This document shows, one piece after another, positions 47,880-60,720 of a stretch of 64,000 nt of DNA. A program made the position numbers and the translations under genes. The notes beneath the pieces are model-generated. The model was given only the letters and a program-made list of their open reading frames with translations. It did not search any database and was not told the DNA's origin. Every line of letters starts with the position of its first letter. Position 1 is the stretch's first letter. Origin of the DNA: Quillaja saponaria (taxonomy: Eukaryota > Streptophyta > Magnoliopsida > Fabales > Quillajaceae); the NCBI GenBank assembly GCA_029379385.1, contig CM055612.1, positions 11,222,001 through 11,286,000 of the forward strand, in the 5' to 3' direction.

Positions 47880-48889
47880 TCATCCTGAGAACAGTCTGGT
47901 AAAAAAGTTTCCTGATTTGGACTTCTCTAGACATTCTACATGAACATATCTTCCAAAGTTGTCCACTTTCCGTGGCTCACCCTTGGTGTCTTTTCTGCAT
48001 ACCTTGCAGGTTTTGTCAACCCAGCCCTCTTCGACATATTGCCCATCGACTGCTCACCAGAAGAAAAAGAGTGATTTAATCATTTTAATAACTACTGCTG
48101 CCATTTGGAAATTGTCTCTTAAAGAATGCTTGAAAGCAAAACAACAAAATTACAGACTATATGTGATTAAATTTCTTACTCAATCATTTCCAGATAAAAG
48201 TTAAACTAGAAGGGAAAGGAAATATCAAAGACAAAACCATACTGCTGGAGATTAAGAGATTGATGCTTTAAATATCTAAGATTTTCACAGCTGCAATGTC
48301 AAATATCAGTTGATGCTTTCATAGATATTCTAAGTCTATCAGATAGATAACACTAAAATTGAATTTGAAATGACATAAATACATTAAAAAAAAAAGTATT
48401 GAATAGATAATACAAATACCTTCAACATAAGATTTGAAAAAATCCTTGTAAGTGCCCCCAATTTTTCTTCGAAGAGCCCCATACTGCATGAATATGAGAA
48501 AATTGCAGTTAGCACACTCATAGGTATGAACAAAATACTGACATACAATGACGAATTCAGAAGAGAAGAGTCTTGCATACCTGTTCCTTAGACATCTGCT
48601 CCCCAGACCTGGTGGCTTCTCTGGCTTCTTCCAGAAGCTCAGCATCCTGCACAGATCTAACTTGAGAAAAATCAAGAGCTTCAGTTACACTGCTGAACAA
48701 AGACTGCTTGCTCTTCTTGGGTTCTTCTTCTTCCTTATCCTTCTCCTTTCCTAGTTTGGCTGAAACTCTGAATTTGGGGGAATTATTAAGCCTATGATAG
48801 AACAGATTATGTAATGATCTTGAATTGGAAGGGAAGCTGCTACATTGAGGTGTCAGTGGTACAGTCCTCAGCCCCATGTTTGTTTTCAT
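47880..48889 (-). CDS. Plastid-targeted-looking small protein with C-terminal Cys motif
   Basis: Three exons, 48581-48889, 48420-48483 and 47880-48049, splice in frame to 180 residues. I chose ATG 48889 (MKTNMGLRTVPLTPQCSSFP); ATG 48919 or 48877 are alternatives, and all give a Ser/Arg-rich, acid-poor N-terminus like a chloroplast transit peptide, ending near FRVSAKLG. Then follow a charged KEKDKEEEEPKKSKQ stretch, a helix (DAELLEEAREATRSGEQMSK) and a conserved block YGALRRKIGGTYKDFFKSYV. The last exon carries DGQYVEEGWVDKTCKVCRKD, RYVHVECLE and the end FFTRLFSG. The C-x-x-C...H-x-x-C spacing suggests a bound metal. I recall this as a conserved uncharacterised plastid family in land plants but cannot name it. 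No defect is seen. It lies tail-to-head with KUP2, about 0.8 kb beyond that gene's stop. Confidence 0.85.
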
Positions 48890-48952
48890 TGGCACAAAGA
48901 GAGACAGTATTCTATGCATTAAACCCCGCTCCTTATATGTTAGGCTCTGCAT

Positions 48953-49664
48953 GTACGCTTCTTTTTAATTTGGACCACTAAATTACAACCTCATGGAATT
49001 GTCAATAGCATGATTGCCACTCAGAAAATCTGGTGGTTTATAGAAGGCTATGTGGCACTTTGCAATACTCTTAAAGATGAGAGGAGGACTTTTTATGTTC
49101 CATTTACTTTAGTCCTTTTAACATTTTATTTCTGGTTAGTATAACACATATCGTTGCCTCAGCGGCAACCACACCTCCCCCGGGCCCCTCCTCTTGTTTG
49201 GTGTAGGATTTTACAATTTTAATAGATTTCAAAACTAAGTAAAAATATGCTAACTAGTTATGCTATCAATTGGCAAGGCCCCCCATTTGAAAAAAATAAA
49301 AGATAAGGTCCCAGATTGAGTAGCAATCACGACATACAGTTTCCATTTTCCTTTTCTATCCCTTTCCCCTTTCATCCTAGAAGTTTATGATAGATCCCTA
49401 CCTTTTTAAGAAAAGAAAAAAGCAAGTAAAAACATCACCTAGCCTCATCTAATGCTTCTTTTTTTGTTTTTATTTCTTTGGGGATAAGTACTATATTTTA
49501 CCATAATTTCATTCATGATACCGAATTACATCAGCTGAGTGTTGAGTCACTACATTTACAAACCTCCTTAATCTGCGTATACTCTTCCTCGGTTAACATT
49601 CTATCAGATTTCTCTATATGAAAGGAGCAGACAAAATCAAAACTAGTTATAAGCCAGACCTGCA
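48953..49664. other. Intergenic and KUP2 3' UTR
   Basis: Non-coding. The part next to 49664 is presumably the KUP2 3' UTR. The part next to 48953 is the promoter side of the plastid-protein gene. No element recognised. Confidence 0.5.
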
Positions 49665-52600
49665 TTACACAATATAAACCATCCCAACTTCCAGCAGAGA
49701 CACAGGGGGAACCTTTAACGCCACGTCTGGGCCCCGGCAATTCTTCCTTAGAAAATTGTAACCGTAATTGATGGACAATTTCTTGAAGAAAGATGAACCT
49801 TGCTTGGCTTGAACATGAGAGTGTCCCAGTATGAACGCAGTCCCTGCTTGTTGAGCTGCATATAGATCTTCCAGCTCTTCCTGCAATTGAAAACCGATAT
49901 CATTCTGTGCATCACTTTCAGATTCTTCATCAACGGCAAACCTCACTCTTCTTTCAGCAAGACATATTGGTTCCATTTCAATGATATCTGTCACACTTTC
50001 TACAGTTGGGAAGCTAACAGATACACTTGCTGGCTGCACACTCTCTTCATGCTCATAAGCTGGTGACCAGGAGAATCCAACTGTTCCAATCACTGTCAGT
50101 CTATCACTTGAGGATTCATTAGATCGTGCTGTATCATTCTCAGTGCAAAAGTTAGTCCCATGTCTTTGATACCAGTCATAGCGGATAAAATCAGCCAGTT
50201 TAGCAACTAGTTCAGCTTCAAATGAATCAACATCCTGATGAACATCACGATAACCATACCGGACAATACATCTGTAGGATCGATGGGCAGCAGGCCCCAC
50301 ACGGCCTACAAGATATCGCTCAGCGAAAGGCACATACGGAACAGGCACTGATTTTACACACACAAACACAAGGATCCGGTGGAATGCAGGAAGGTTGGTG
50401 ACAAAGCGGGAGAAGTTAGCTGGGATGCCAGAGGTGAGATCAGTGAAGACTAGACCAATTCCAGGGACCCGAGAAATTCCCAAGCTTGGACCCAGAGCCA
50501 AAAGCCATTCTAGTGAAACCTTGTTTTGGACGTCATATTCATACTTTTTGATGGTTGCATAGTGCCACATAAACATGATAGTCATAAGGAAGAGAGCAAG
50601 AAGAATTGGGAGCCAGGCACCCTCCCTGAACTTGGTCAGTGAAGCTGAGAAATAAAGTAATTCGACAGAGCCAAAGAAAAGTAGGAAGAAGAGAGCTACA
50701 ATAGGTGGTTTATGCCAACAAAGGATAATCACCAAGGAAGTGAGACATGTAGTCACTAGCATCACTGTCATCACGGCTAACCCTGAAACAGAAGAGAATA
50801 GAATTTCAGTTATTCCATTAGCATTATATATTTTCCAGTTATTATCCATGTTCCTTTTGTCTCTGAAAATTCTAATAGAAGTTTCTCGTCAACTTGGAGC
50901 AGGACCAGCAGGCAGGCACATTGAAAGTTCAGATGCTCAACATGAAGTGGATTACTCAATAGAGATAGACTTGCATAAAAGGATCTAATAACTCAAGCAA
51001 ATCATTCAGGTCATTGAGAAGAGGAGAATCAATAGGCCAATGTTAAATTGATCGTTGTGATCCAGGTCAATGTCAGGGCTTTAATACTAAAGCTTTCTAT
51101 AGAAAAATCCGAAAAGACAGAAATGCCCTGTATTAAAAAGCTTACTTTTAGTTGTTGTCCTTTTTTTCTAAAGAAAGTGTGGAGGTTAGAATATCAAATA
51201 TAATATCAATAAATGCCTAACTTAACTGATGAATTTCCCATATATAATATCTCACTTACCTGATGCGTTTCCCATATGCTTTGTATCCCTAAATCCAATT
51301 GTCACAGCAATGCAGAGAATCATGAGCATCCAATTTATTTCAGGGATATAGATCTGACCATGTATCTTCTCAGATGTATGAACAACCTTAACCCTTGGGA
51401 AGCAACCAAGTGATTGGCTCTGGTTTATGATAGAGAATGTTCCGCTGATGATTGCTTGGCTTCCCACAACAGAAGCTAGAATTGCTAGTACAAGCACCGG
51501 CCACCTCACAATTTCTGTACCCAAAAACTTTAAGCAATCACGTCTTCCACAATTGGTTGTTATACTAACATGTGTACGCTATAGATTTGATGAAGAAATA
51601 ATTGAGGCTTTACAGTTAATTCATAACTTATACTGAGCCACTTGAATTAGTTAAGGGCGAAATATTAATATACAACCTAACAAGTAATATTATCTAATTC
51701 ACCATGCAGCTTCCTGTCCTATTTCATGCACTCTAGCCTTCTAACATGAGAATGGAAAGAGGTATACCTGGAACTGAGACATAAAAGCTGATCCTGTCAC
51801 TGGTGTGATGATGCTTTGATAGGTAAGCAGCTTGACCCATATATGCCAATATAAGTGCAGGATAAACCAGAAAGGTGAAGGCCATCTGCATAAGATAATT
51901 AGTTAAAAACTCCCTTACGATGAAATTTGAAATTCCCAAAGAAATGCCATCGGCAAGCCACATGCAAACCTATTCTCTATTTTTCATTCCCTTTTTTTTT
52001 TTTTTTTGTTTGTTTGTTTGGGGGGGGGTGTGGTGTGGGGGTGTGGGGGTGTTGGGAATAACTACCTGAATAGCAGTATATGAGAAGTGACCAAGATCAG
52101 CAAACATAGCCTCTGAGCCTGCAAGATCATTAACCCACAAGATGTTGGCTGGTCCCTAAATTAAAAATTAACACAACAATAGAGTTTTTTTTGTCTAAGT
52201 TACTGATGAAGAAGGTCCTTACAACAACTAAAGATGATTTGATTGAAACTCAAGCAGGAAAAAGGTGAGGAGTTATAAACAGTTCACAGATATCTCACAA
52301 ACATGCAAGGGTATGGTGTAAACAGTGTTTCTAGGCCCGGTCAAGGACCACAAATAAGAGAAAATAAGATCCTAAGCAAATGTTAGTCCTACATTAACAA
52401 TAATTGCTAGGAACAAAAACTGCCAACATATGCAGAGTGGGGAAAATCAAGGAGATGAGGTCGAGAAGTGTAAGATTATCCAATTGAAAGTACTCTCAAC
52501 TGTCACATATACTATATGTTTATTGTGCATCAAATATACAAAACAGTAGCAGAGTGGAGAAGACGAAGGACACATGACCTAAAAGAAGGAAAATTTCATA

Positions 52601-54423
52601 GAGTAGAAAATAGTCTCAAGGATAAATATAAAGAAAATTTCTCTACAGCATAACTATAGAAAGTTTTGACTCAAGGAGGTTGTTGTAAGATCCACTAAAA
52701 TCTAGTATCCTTCTTGGACTCTACCATCTGTTCTTAGACTATTCAAAGACATGTTCTAGGATGAAGCTATACAAGAAGGCATGATATTTTACCCTAATCC
52801 ATTTGTTTTCAAGTTTACCTGTTATGCACAACAATAGACCACCCAAAGACCTCCATCCACTTGTCCTTGTCTTCTTCAAGAACTTGAACATGTAATATGG
52901 AGAAAGAGCTTTATAGACATGTCGATCCCATTTGATTACATTATACAATCCAAGGGAACTGATGCATAGTAGCCACGTCAACACAATCGGCTGCAAAAAA
53001 GAAACCCACCCGATGTGTGCCATAATGTTGAAGTGCAAATAAACACACCAATATGAAGCAAGTAATGGGAACCACGGCATCTGCAAATAAAAGCATCACA
53101 TGATGATGTTAAATACAGGACCGATGAAGAAAAATCAACAACTTATGCTCTAGTAGCTATATAGCCTATGCAGACAGAGTAGACAGGCTGAAGCTTTCAT
53201 CCTGATTAACAGTTATGTTTAGGGTGCAATTAGAAAAGTCTTGGCGTTCTTCACCAGGTCTTACTGTGGAAGGATAAAAAATTCATCTAGACAAAACACT
53301 AATCTTCTCATACTCTTTGCTCAAGCTCTTTTTCTACTAAGCAACTTTTCTCTTAATCATGCAGCACAGTCCCAAAATTGTACTTATTTTCTGACACACC
53401 AGCAACTTCAACTTTTCTTCAATAATTATCTTAATGTGGCAGTTACACAACTTTAACCCCATTTTAGCTAAGATGATTACATGGTCTAGCATTATTGAAA
53501 TAGCAGACTCAAATAATGGACAAAGCAAGAAGTGAAACTTACACTGGTGCTGTTCCTTAGACATGTAAAACTCGAGACCAGAAACAGCCGAAAAAACTGC
53601 ATAAATTGAGTAGTTAGTCAACAAAATGATTAGAAATTGTAGCACAGAACCATTGGTAACAGGCTGGAAGTGTACCTGAAATGGCTGGGGTCAGCAGTCC
53701 ATCACCAATTACCATACAAGTGCCAAGAAGAACAAGAATTAGCAAAGCCGTATGCAAGGTCTTGTATTTCTCAAGAAACAATTTCAGCCTAGAGCTGTTT
53801 CTCTCTGAGGGCTTCTCCATCTTATATGTAGAGACCGCTTCATCAGCATGTTGTCGATTGGGAAGAAGACTAACCTTTGCATGCCTACATATCAATGAAT
53901 ATAAGGCAAAGGTACCACCTGCAAGATCATGCATGAAATGTTTCAATATAGTTAGAGATGATAACAGCATTGCTTGCTTGTTTGAAAACTTACCCTCTCC
54001 ATTGTCATCAGCTCGAAGGACCACAAACACATACTTGAATAGAGGAATCAGAGTCAGAGTCCAGAAAACAAAAGAAAGAGAACCAAAAATCTCTTCATTG
54101 GTCTCTGAGTGTTGAATGTCATCTGCAAATGTGCTCTTGTAAACATATAAAGGGGAAATGCTCAAGTCCCCATATACTACACCAAGGCTTTGGTAAGCTA
54201 AGAGCAAAATAGTCTTCCAAGAATCCTTCTGAAATGCAAAATAGACAGGAATTCTCTAACAACACATTAATTCTGGAAGCATATTGAACCAGAAATGGCA
54301 TCTACAACAGATTCTCAGATAATTAAAAAGAATTATGAAATTCAAAGTACGTATAATTAAGTTTATAAAAGCAAATGCACTAACCTTTGACGGGTTCTGA
54401 CACTTGCTAATTTCAAGATCCAT
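49665..54423 (-). CDS. KUP2: Potassium transporter KUP2/KT2-like, with one frameshift
   Basis: Nine coding exons with clean GT-AG borders: 54385-54423, 53994-54228, 53676-53918, 53543-53596, 52819-53080, 52066-52118, 51768-51885, 51260-51514 and 49665-50782. Joined, they match KUP2/KT2 almost end to end: [121 protein letters not shown], and the cytosolic tail to [14 protein letters not shown]. Length would be 791 residues (about 794 in Arabidopsis). KUP/HAK/KT proteins are 10-14-helix K+ uptake carriers; KUP2 acts in K+ homeostasis of growing shoot cells. Oddity: exon 5 is 262 bases where phase needs 261. After HRVGFFFA an extra G (complement of ~52991) puts [14 protein letters not shown] in another frame, and unshifted reading stops soon after. 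It is either a disabling mutation or an assembly error. Confidence 0.93.
52005..52055 (-). repeat. Poly-T/TTTG then G-rich tract in KUP2 intron 6
   Basis: On the plus strand a poly-T and three TTTG units are followed by GGGGGGGGG and runs of GTGGGGGTG. The G runs could form a G-quadruplex. It sits 11 bases beyond the exon 6 donor, on the strand opposite the transcript. Confidence 0.7.
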
Positions 54424-55160
54424 AGCAGTTACTCTTAATTGTCACACTAAACTTCAGCTTGTAGAACACCAATAGCTGCAGATCTGCAATGAAAAAACTG
54501 AACCCGTTATTGTACATTCCAAAGAATCAAACTTATTAACCAAAAAAACAAAAAAAGAATCAAACTTTGTAAAACAAGACTACAGGAGTTTCATGACTAC
54601 AAAGTCGACAAATTACAAGTTTATTCTTCCAGTTCTTCACTTTACTCCCTAACATAGAGGTGATAAAAGGAAGCATTCTCTCACTTCCCAATAAACCCAC
54701 ATGACACCAATATCCCTATTACATCCCAAAATCGTTTAGAAAACTGAGCTCATTCTTCCCCAAAAACATGAAAAAGGAAAAAAACCCAAATCAAACTATT
54801 CCCAATCCGTCTATAAATCATAAATTTAGAAGCTACGAGAAAAAGGGAACATAGGAAACGGAAAAAAGAAGAAGGCGCAAAGCACAAGTTGCAGCTGAGA
54901 GATACTACAACAATTCTTCACAGAAAATCTAATAAATGTAGAAAGGCTTGCATTTTTTTCTCTGAAATTATCCCTTGATTTGCCTTTTTCTGTTCATTTT
55001 TCTTTTCCTGGTTGATGAAAAAGTAAAGAAACAAACACCTGCACCATCGCCCTTCAAACGACAAGTCCAAGACGATTCTTGAGTCTTTGACACAAATACT
55101 TTGTGAGGACAAGCTTCTTTATCTCTTTTGGACAAAGCCGGCGAAGATAAAAGAATAGAA
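54424..55160 (-). promoter_or_regulatory. KUP2 5' leader with a probable leader intron and short upstream ORF
   Basis: The bases before ATG 54423 run to an acceptor CATTGCAG at 54484-54491, and a matching donor GGTGCAG|GTGTTTG lies at 55039. Splicing them makes a 5' UTR whose first exon extends to about 55160. An upstream ATG (GGCGATGG, ~55045) would then open a 12-codon ORF crossing the splice (MVQICSYWCSTS, stop) that ends before the main ATG. This is a sequence-based model only. Confidence 0.5.
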
Positions 55161-57367
55161 AAACTTCAGTTTACAGACTGTAATTGTCCATAGCAGGTGG
55201 AGTTACATTTTCCGATTAAAGACACAACATAATTAGGAACAGGGTTATGGCAACGAGAAGTCACAGACACATGATTCAGCGACAGTTACATATGTAAAAC
55301 AACATCACCAACAAGGGCCCCACGACATTAAACCTGATTTCCAGGACAAGTTATCCACACGATTATTTAATTCTATGGGTTCTATGTAATTCTGAAAAGG
55401 AAATCCCACTTTCCCTTCATCCTACAAGATTTCCAAAAATCCCACCAACCTTGTGATAACCTTTCATTCTCTTTTCCTTGATGAAGTTTGCGAAGCTGAT
55501 GTAAGCAATTAAAGAAAATTAAGTAGTCAATTTGCTGGTCTAAAAGTCATTGGATTTTGCAACTAACTAACAAAGAAACAATTTCAGACATAAATGCATC
55601 ATAAAAGCAAAAACATTTGGAAACCCAAAACGTTTAGAAATCCCATGAGAGCTGAGCATGCTCTTTACTCTCCACCTGTATGCCAAGCACCAGCTTTACC
55701 CCACACCATTATCATGGCCCAGCTTTTTCCATTTTCTATTACCCACTGAGCTCCCCATTAGGACCTACCCATTTAGTCCTTTACGGGTTTTAGGTAATTA
55801 ACATTTTGGCCTAGGTCCATTATCTACCATCATGTTCTTTTGAGATTGAAAATGGTGACCTTCAATCTTGCATACTACAAGTTCCTTTCAGAAGAATCTA
55901 AAGCCTAATTGTAAACTCGTATTAATACAGTTTCCACAACTAAATGATGAGTAGATAAATTTAATTAGGAATTATAAATTACCTCAAGATTTCTCGCAAA
56001 ACCCATTAGTGGTAGCATCTTCTTAAACTCATAGATCTAGATGAAGCAAGCAAATGAAGTTCAACTCCCATATCTTCCACTATATTCTTCGAAAATGGTG
56101 GATTTGGCTATGTTTTCAAGATTAAATGAATACAGGGGAGGCAAAGGGTTCTGCACCAGCCGACAACGGCGAATGTTGCCCAATAAAGAAGGGAAAGACA
56201 AAAAGTTACCACCTATTTCTACATTTTTCTTTTTGTATTACTTGCAAAATCGAACGTGGGTAAGATAAGAAGAATAAGATCATGGATATTGATTCTGTCT
56301 CTCTCGGATAAAACCAGTGAAAAATATAATCTCCTGCAAAATTACACATAAGCGGGAATAATGGAGTTTTAATTTAATTTAAAACTGGATTTATCATTAA
56401 ATTATGGAGTATTGCATTATTCCAATACTACCATTTGAGTTCGAACTTCAATGTATGTAATGGAATGAATGTTATGAGATTTTGTTATTATTTTTATTAG
56501 GGCAAGTGGTAAGTTGTCAGTTTGATATTTGATATCAATTTCATTACATCATAATAAATATCCGATTTTGTTCTGATTTTATTGAATCAGATTTTCTTAA
56601 AACTACATAATAGATTAATCATATTTAATACTAATTATGACAATTTATTTTTAAATTGTCTTGATTCACGAATAAATACATAAATGGTAAAAAAAAATAA
56701 AAAATAGTCCCAATCGAATAGAATTAAATTTTGTCTTATTTTAATAAAATTATTTTTGAATTAGATTTTATTTTAACAAATTCAAACCAAATTAACTTTA
56801 AAATTGAATATGATAGAATTACAATCCAATCAATTGCCATGTTTAGTGTAGAGTGACATTTCAATAGAAAAATAATGGGCCCCTCTAACATGGTCACCAT
56901 ACACCCCACAAAAATTTCTACACTTAGGGGCCCTCTGTTAGATTATTTCGCACGCCATTTCTTTTTTATACAGAAGAAAAATTGTGATTGGGGATAAAGT
57001 AAATTTGTTTGAATGAATAAGATGAATAGTGTTCTTCATCATTTCATTTCCTTTTCTTTGTTTTCCTTTCAATAAGTATCAAACATTTTTGTTCACACTT
57101 TCTTCTAATTTAGAGGTGTATTTATGTTGTGAGATCAGCTGCCGTACTTACTTTAAAAAATAATAACTCTTAAAATACATTATAATTATTATAATTTAAA
57201 AATAACAATAATAAAATTAACCCAACAAATAAGTTAATTTTTCATTATTGTCCTCCCTCGAGTCTTGATAGAAGTACATTTTACCCCCACAAATTTAGAT
57301 ATAACTACAAATATAATTATGCAATTCATATTTATTTATAATTAAACTTATTATATGTGAATATAAT
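55160..57367. other. KUP2 upstream region
   Basis: No gene supported. It presumably contains the KUP2 promoter. AT content rises past 56300. No mobile-element ends were recognised. Confidence 0.5.
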
Positions 57368-57760
57368 AAGATGAGAGTAGTCGAAATGAGAATGTTAAAA
57401 TAAATGACAAGACGTACAAGAAATGATAGAATAAGGAATTAGGAGATCTGTAAGAAGGTGGAAGTAGCATCTATTGAGGAGAAAATGAGAGATAATTGCT
57501 AACGTTGGTTTGGACATATCCAATGCCGACCAATAGACACAGTAATTAAGAAATGTGATTTGGTACATGTGTCAGTTGTTAAACATGGTAAGGGGGGACC
57601 GAAACTTATATGAGATAGTCATAGAGAAAGATATGGTTGCACTAGGGATTAATAAAAATGTTGTCGCAGATTGATGCGAATAGAAAAAAAGGATTCATAT
57701 AGTCGACCCTAATTAGTTTGAGATTTAAGGCTTAGTTGAGTTGAGTTAAGTATATAATTT
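57368..57760 (+). mobile_element. RTE-clade LINE, 3' end fragment
   Basis: The plus strand reads, with interspersed stops, MRVVEMRMLK, RTRNDRIRN, KVEVASIEEKMRDN, RWFGHIQCRPIDTVIKKCDL and VKHGKGGPKL. This is the conserved tail of the plant RTE LINE reverse-transcriptase ORF (usual pattern MRMLRWM..TR.DRIRNE.I..KV.VA.I..KMRE..LRWFGH..RR..DA..RR). After the ORF comes GATTTAAGGCTTAGTTGAGT with repeated TTGAG, the typical 3' terminus. It is 5'-truncated and dead. Confidence 0.85.
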
Positions 57761-58636
57761 ATTTTATTTTATTTTTAAATTTTATTTATGAGTTGTTTCT
57801 CACATTTTAATAAAACTCAATTAATAATTTTTTACATCACTATAAATTGTTTAAATAATATAATAATATAAGTTTGGATGGACAAAAAAAAAATTGTATT
57901 TATGATTTACCTTATACTAAATTATTTTACTTGGTTCTTGCAAAAATGAAAGTTGATAATTATATAAATATATATAGGGATATTATTTGGACACAAAAAA
58001 TGTGATTATATCGGGGGAGTTTTAGATGTAATAAGATTTTTTCTCCCTACACATAACATTTGTCTTTTATTATATCATAATTAATGAAATATTTTGATCT
58101 TAAAACCTTGATTTCCTCCCTACACATAACATTTGCCTTTTAATTTTTGTCATGGTGCTTGGTAGCGACTAGCTAGCAAAGCCAGAAAAGGGAAAATAGA
58201 TAGATAAACCAAAACTAGATTGCATTCTCCTTAATTGAACTTTCATTTTGTACTTTTGCTAGAAAATAAATTTCAGTTTTAAAGTATTTTTAGGGTAATT
58301 ATTAATTAAGTTGTTATATATGGAATTTTGTTAGTATTTATTATAGTGTTTGAAAATAATAATTTATTGTTATTCAATTAATGAATTATTACTTATATGA
58401 TATGCTATTTTAAAATATATATATATTTAAATATATTTATTTATTTATTTTATCTTAAAACATGTCATAAAATTATTTTATTAAAAAAAATTAAAAAAAA
58501 CTCAAGAAATTTTACAGTTTTTAATTTTGATTACTTTTGTCAAGGTCTAACAAAAAAATATTTCTTTGATTTTTCTTTTGGAGTGAAGATAGAGCTCAAT
58601 TAATCAAGAAAAAAAAATTAAATTGACTAATTCTAT

Positions 58637-58760
58637 CACTACAAAAAAATGACTTATAAGCTATGATTATTAGCTGTAGTAGATAAAATTGTAACTGACA
58701 ATATTATATAGGCTACGATATGGGATACGGCTACTACTGTAGCGTATAAAAAAAATTAGT
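58637..58760. mobile_element. CACTA-like transposon end
   Basis: CACTACAAAAAAAT at 58637 matches the usual CACTA-superfamily terminal inverted repeat (CACTACAAGAAAA type). Short subterminal motifs follow in both orientations (GCTATGATTATTAGCTGTAG, GGCTACTACTGTAGC). The opposite end was not found in the next 5 kb. Confidence 0.5.
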
Positions 58761-60543
58761 TTTCTACTTTTTTAAGTATTTATTGTATTAACTCAAACAA
58801 AACATATTAACATACCCATATATATATATATATATATATATTAAATCTTAATTGAAATAAGAAAAGAAAATTTATTAGGTTGAGTCATTTAAGTACCTAA
58901 CAATTTATATTTTCAAATAAACATTACTTTATTAAAAAGTTCAAATGCAGTATAAAAAAAATTAACAACTCATTTAGAATAAAAATAAAAGATTAATAAA
59001 ATTACGACAAACTAAATGGTTTTTAAATAATTAAACATCACCTAAAAACGTTTAAATAAATTTCATAAGTCTACTAATTAGGCTTTTTGAAGTTCATAAT
59101 ATGTAAAAAATCAAAATGTAAGATTGAATCTGTGTGGAGATTTTTTATTTTTATTTTTCAGTCAGTTGATGAAAAAATAAAAGCCTTTCACTTTCAAAAT
59201 CTTATATAACATAATAGAAAAAAAAAATTAAATAATTTAAAGTATGTAAAATTATTTTCCTTCATATTTAAACTCCTAACAAATAAATAGTATGTTTTAA
59301 TGGATAAAATTGGATTAATAAAGAATAATAAATAAAATTGGTGGAAGATTAACCATCAGGAAAAAGACAAAAAATTATGTTACAAAAACTAAAACAAGGA
59401 TCTTTTTTTTTTTTTTTGGTTTCTTGGATTTCCTGACATGCATTGCTATGAGACTATAATGACCTAGTCAATAATTATATGCTCTAAGATTCTAACTTAT
59501 ATTCTTCAGTTGAGAATGCAGCTCGCTTACTACTGCACTCAACATTTATTGGTAAAACAATGATTTTTTTTAACATACAAAAATAATGAGATAAAGATAG
59601 GATGTGAGAGTAAGTATAATTCAAGTTTCAATTTGGTTGGATGTTGAAGTGTAGTAAGTTAAAATAAAATTTCATCAACAAATTTATTTTATTATAAATT
59701 TTGAATTAAAATTTAATTTAAAATACTTTAAAAAACTAAAAGCTAGAGAAAAAAAAAAGTAAATTGAATTATAAAATTTTATTTTATAATTTCATCATTT
59801 AGGTCCATTTTTAGAACTCAAAATAAAAAATAAATTGAAATGTCTTTGTTTACAATAATCTAATAAAAATAATATATATATATGTTGGATTCATATATTA
59901 TATTCTCACTAAAAAATATAAATTATAAGTATTTTAAAGTACAAATTAATTTTAATCTGTGCATCGCGTAGTACCTTATTCATACTAGTAATTATAAAAT
60001 AGTATACAAGCTAAAAAATAGTTATAATTAAAATAATTAAAATTAAAGGAATTATGAGTTTTGAGGTTCCAAATACCATCGTACTTAACTTGGTGGAGTA
60101 AAATATGACAGTTATTGGCCACAATTTGATATCTAAATATTTCAAAAAGAAATTTCTAACCATTGTGTATACTGCATAGCACCTACAATTATTTTATTAT
60201 TTTTTAATTATAATATTTATTTCTGGAAACAAGCAGCACCCTTTCTTTTGAACCCACTCAATGATTAATTAGGTATAGAGTTAGACAATGAAGAGTTTAC
60301 TCTGTTCTTCACAAATTTCACCAATTCATCATTATTAAAGTAGCTAGTGGTATCGTACCAACTCTAAATATATATATATTAAATCTAAACAATTAAGATT
60401 TATTAGATAAATCTCTATAGAAATGAAACACTTCTCAATTTTAGTGTTGATTAAGATTATTTATTAAGTTAATACTTTTTAAATTATTTAGATTTATTTT
60501 TTAAAATAAAAATGTTAAAGGAGTATTTAAAAATAAAATGTTG

Positions 60544-60720
60544 AACACACAAGTTGTGGTTCAAGTTATAAGACACGATTGTATTCAGTAGTTGGGAAAT
60601 CTTTACAAGTTCTAGTCTACAGGAAAACACTTGTGAGAATTGGCAATCACAAATCCCAAACGAGATTAGGCTTACACCTAGAGAGTGTGGAAATACTCAT
60701 AAGAAACCAAAGCAAAAAAA
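60544..60720 (+). repeat. SINE-like fragment, copy 1
   Basis: It contains GTTCAAGTTATAAGACAC (A-box-like), TACAAGTTCTAGTC (B-box-like) and a tail AATCCCAAACGAGATTAGGC with AGAGTGTGGAAATACT. It resembles the segment at 62385-62560. Confidence 0.4.

Noticed and set aside
52981..53010. A tiny intron (19 bases, GTGGG...TTTGCAG) that would restore the KUP2 frame
   Set aside because: Far below the minimum size of plant introns, and it would delete conserved residues VGFFFA.
53681..54115. 144-residue plus-strand ORF over KUP2 exons 2-3
   Set aside because: It is an antisense shadow of conserved transporter exons.
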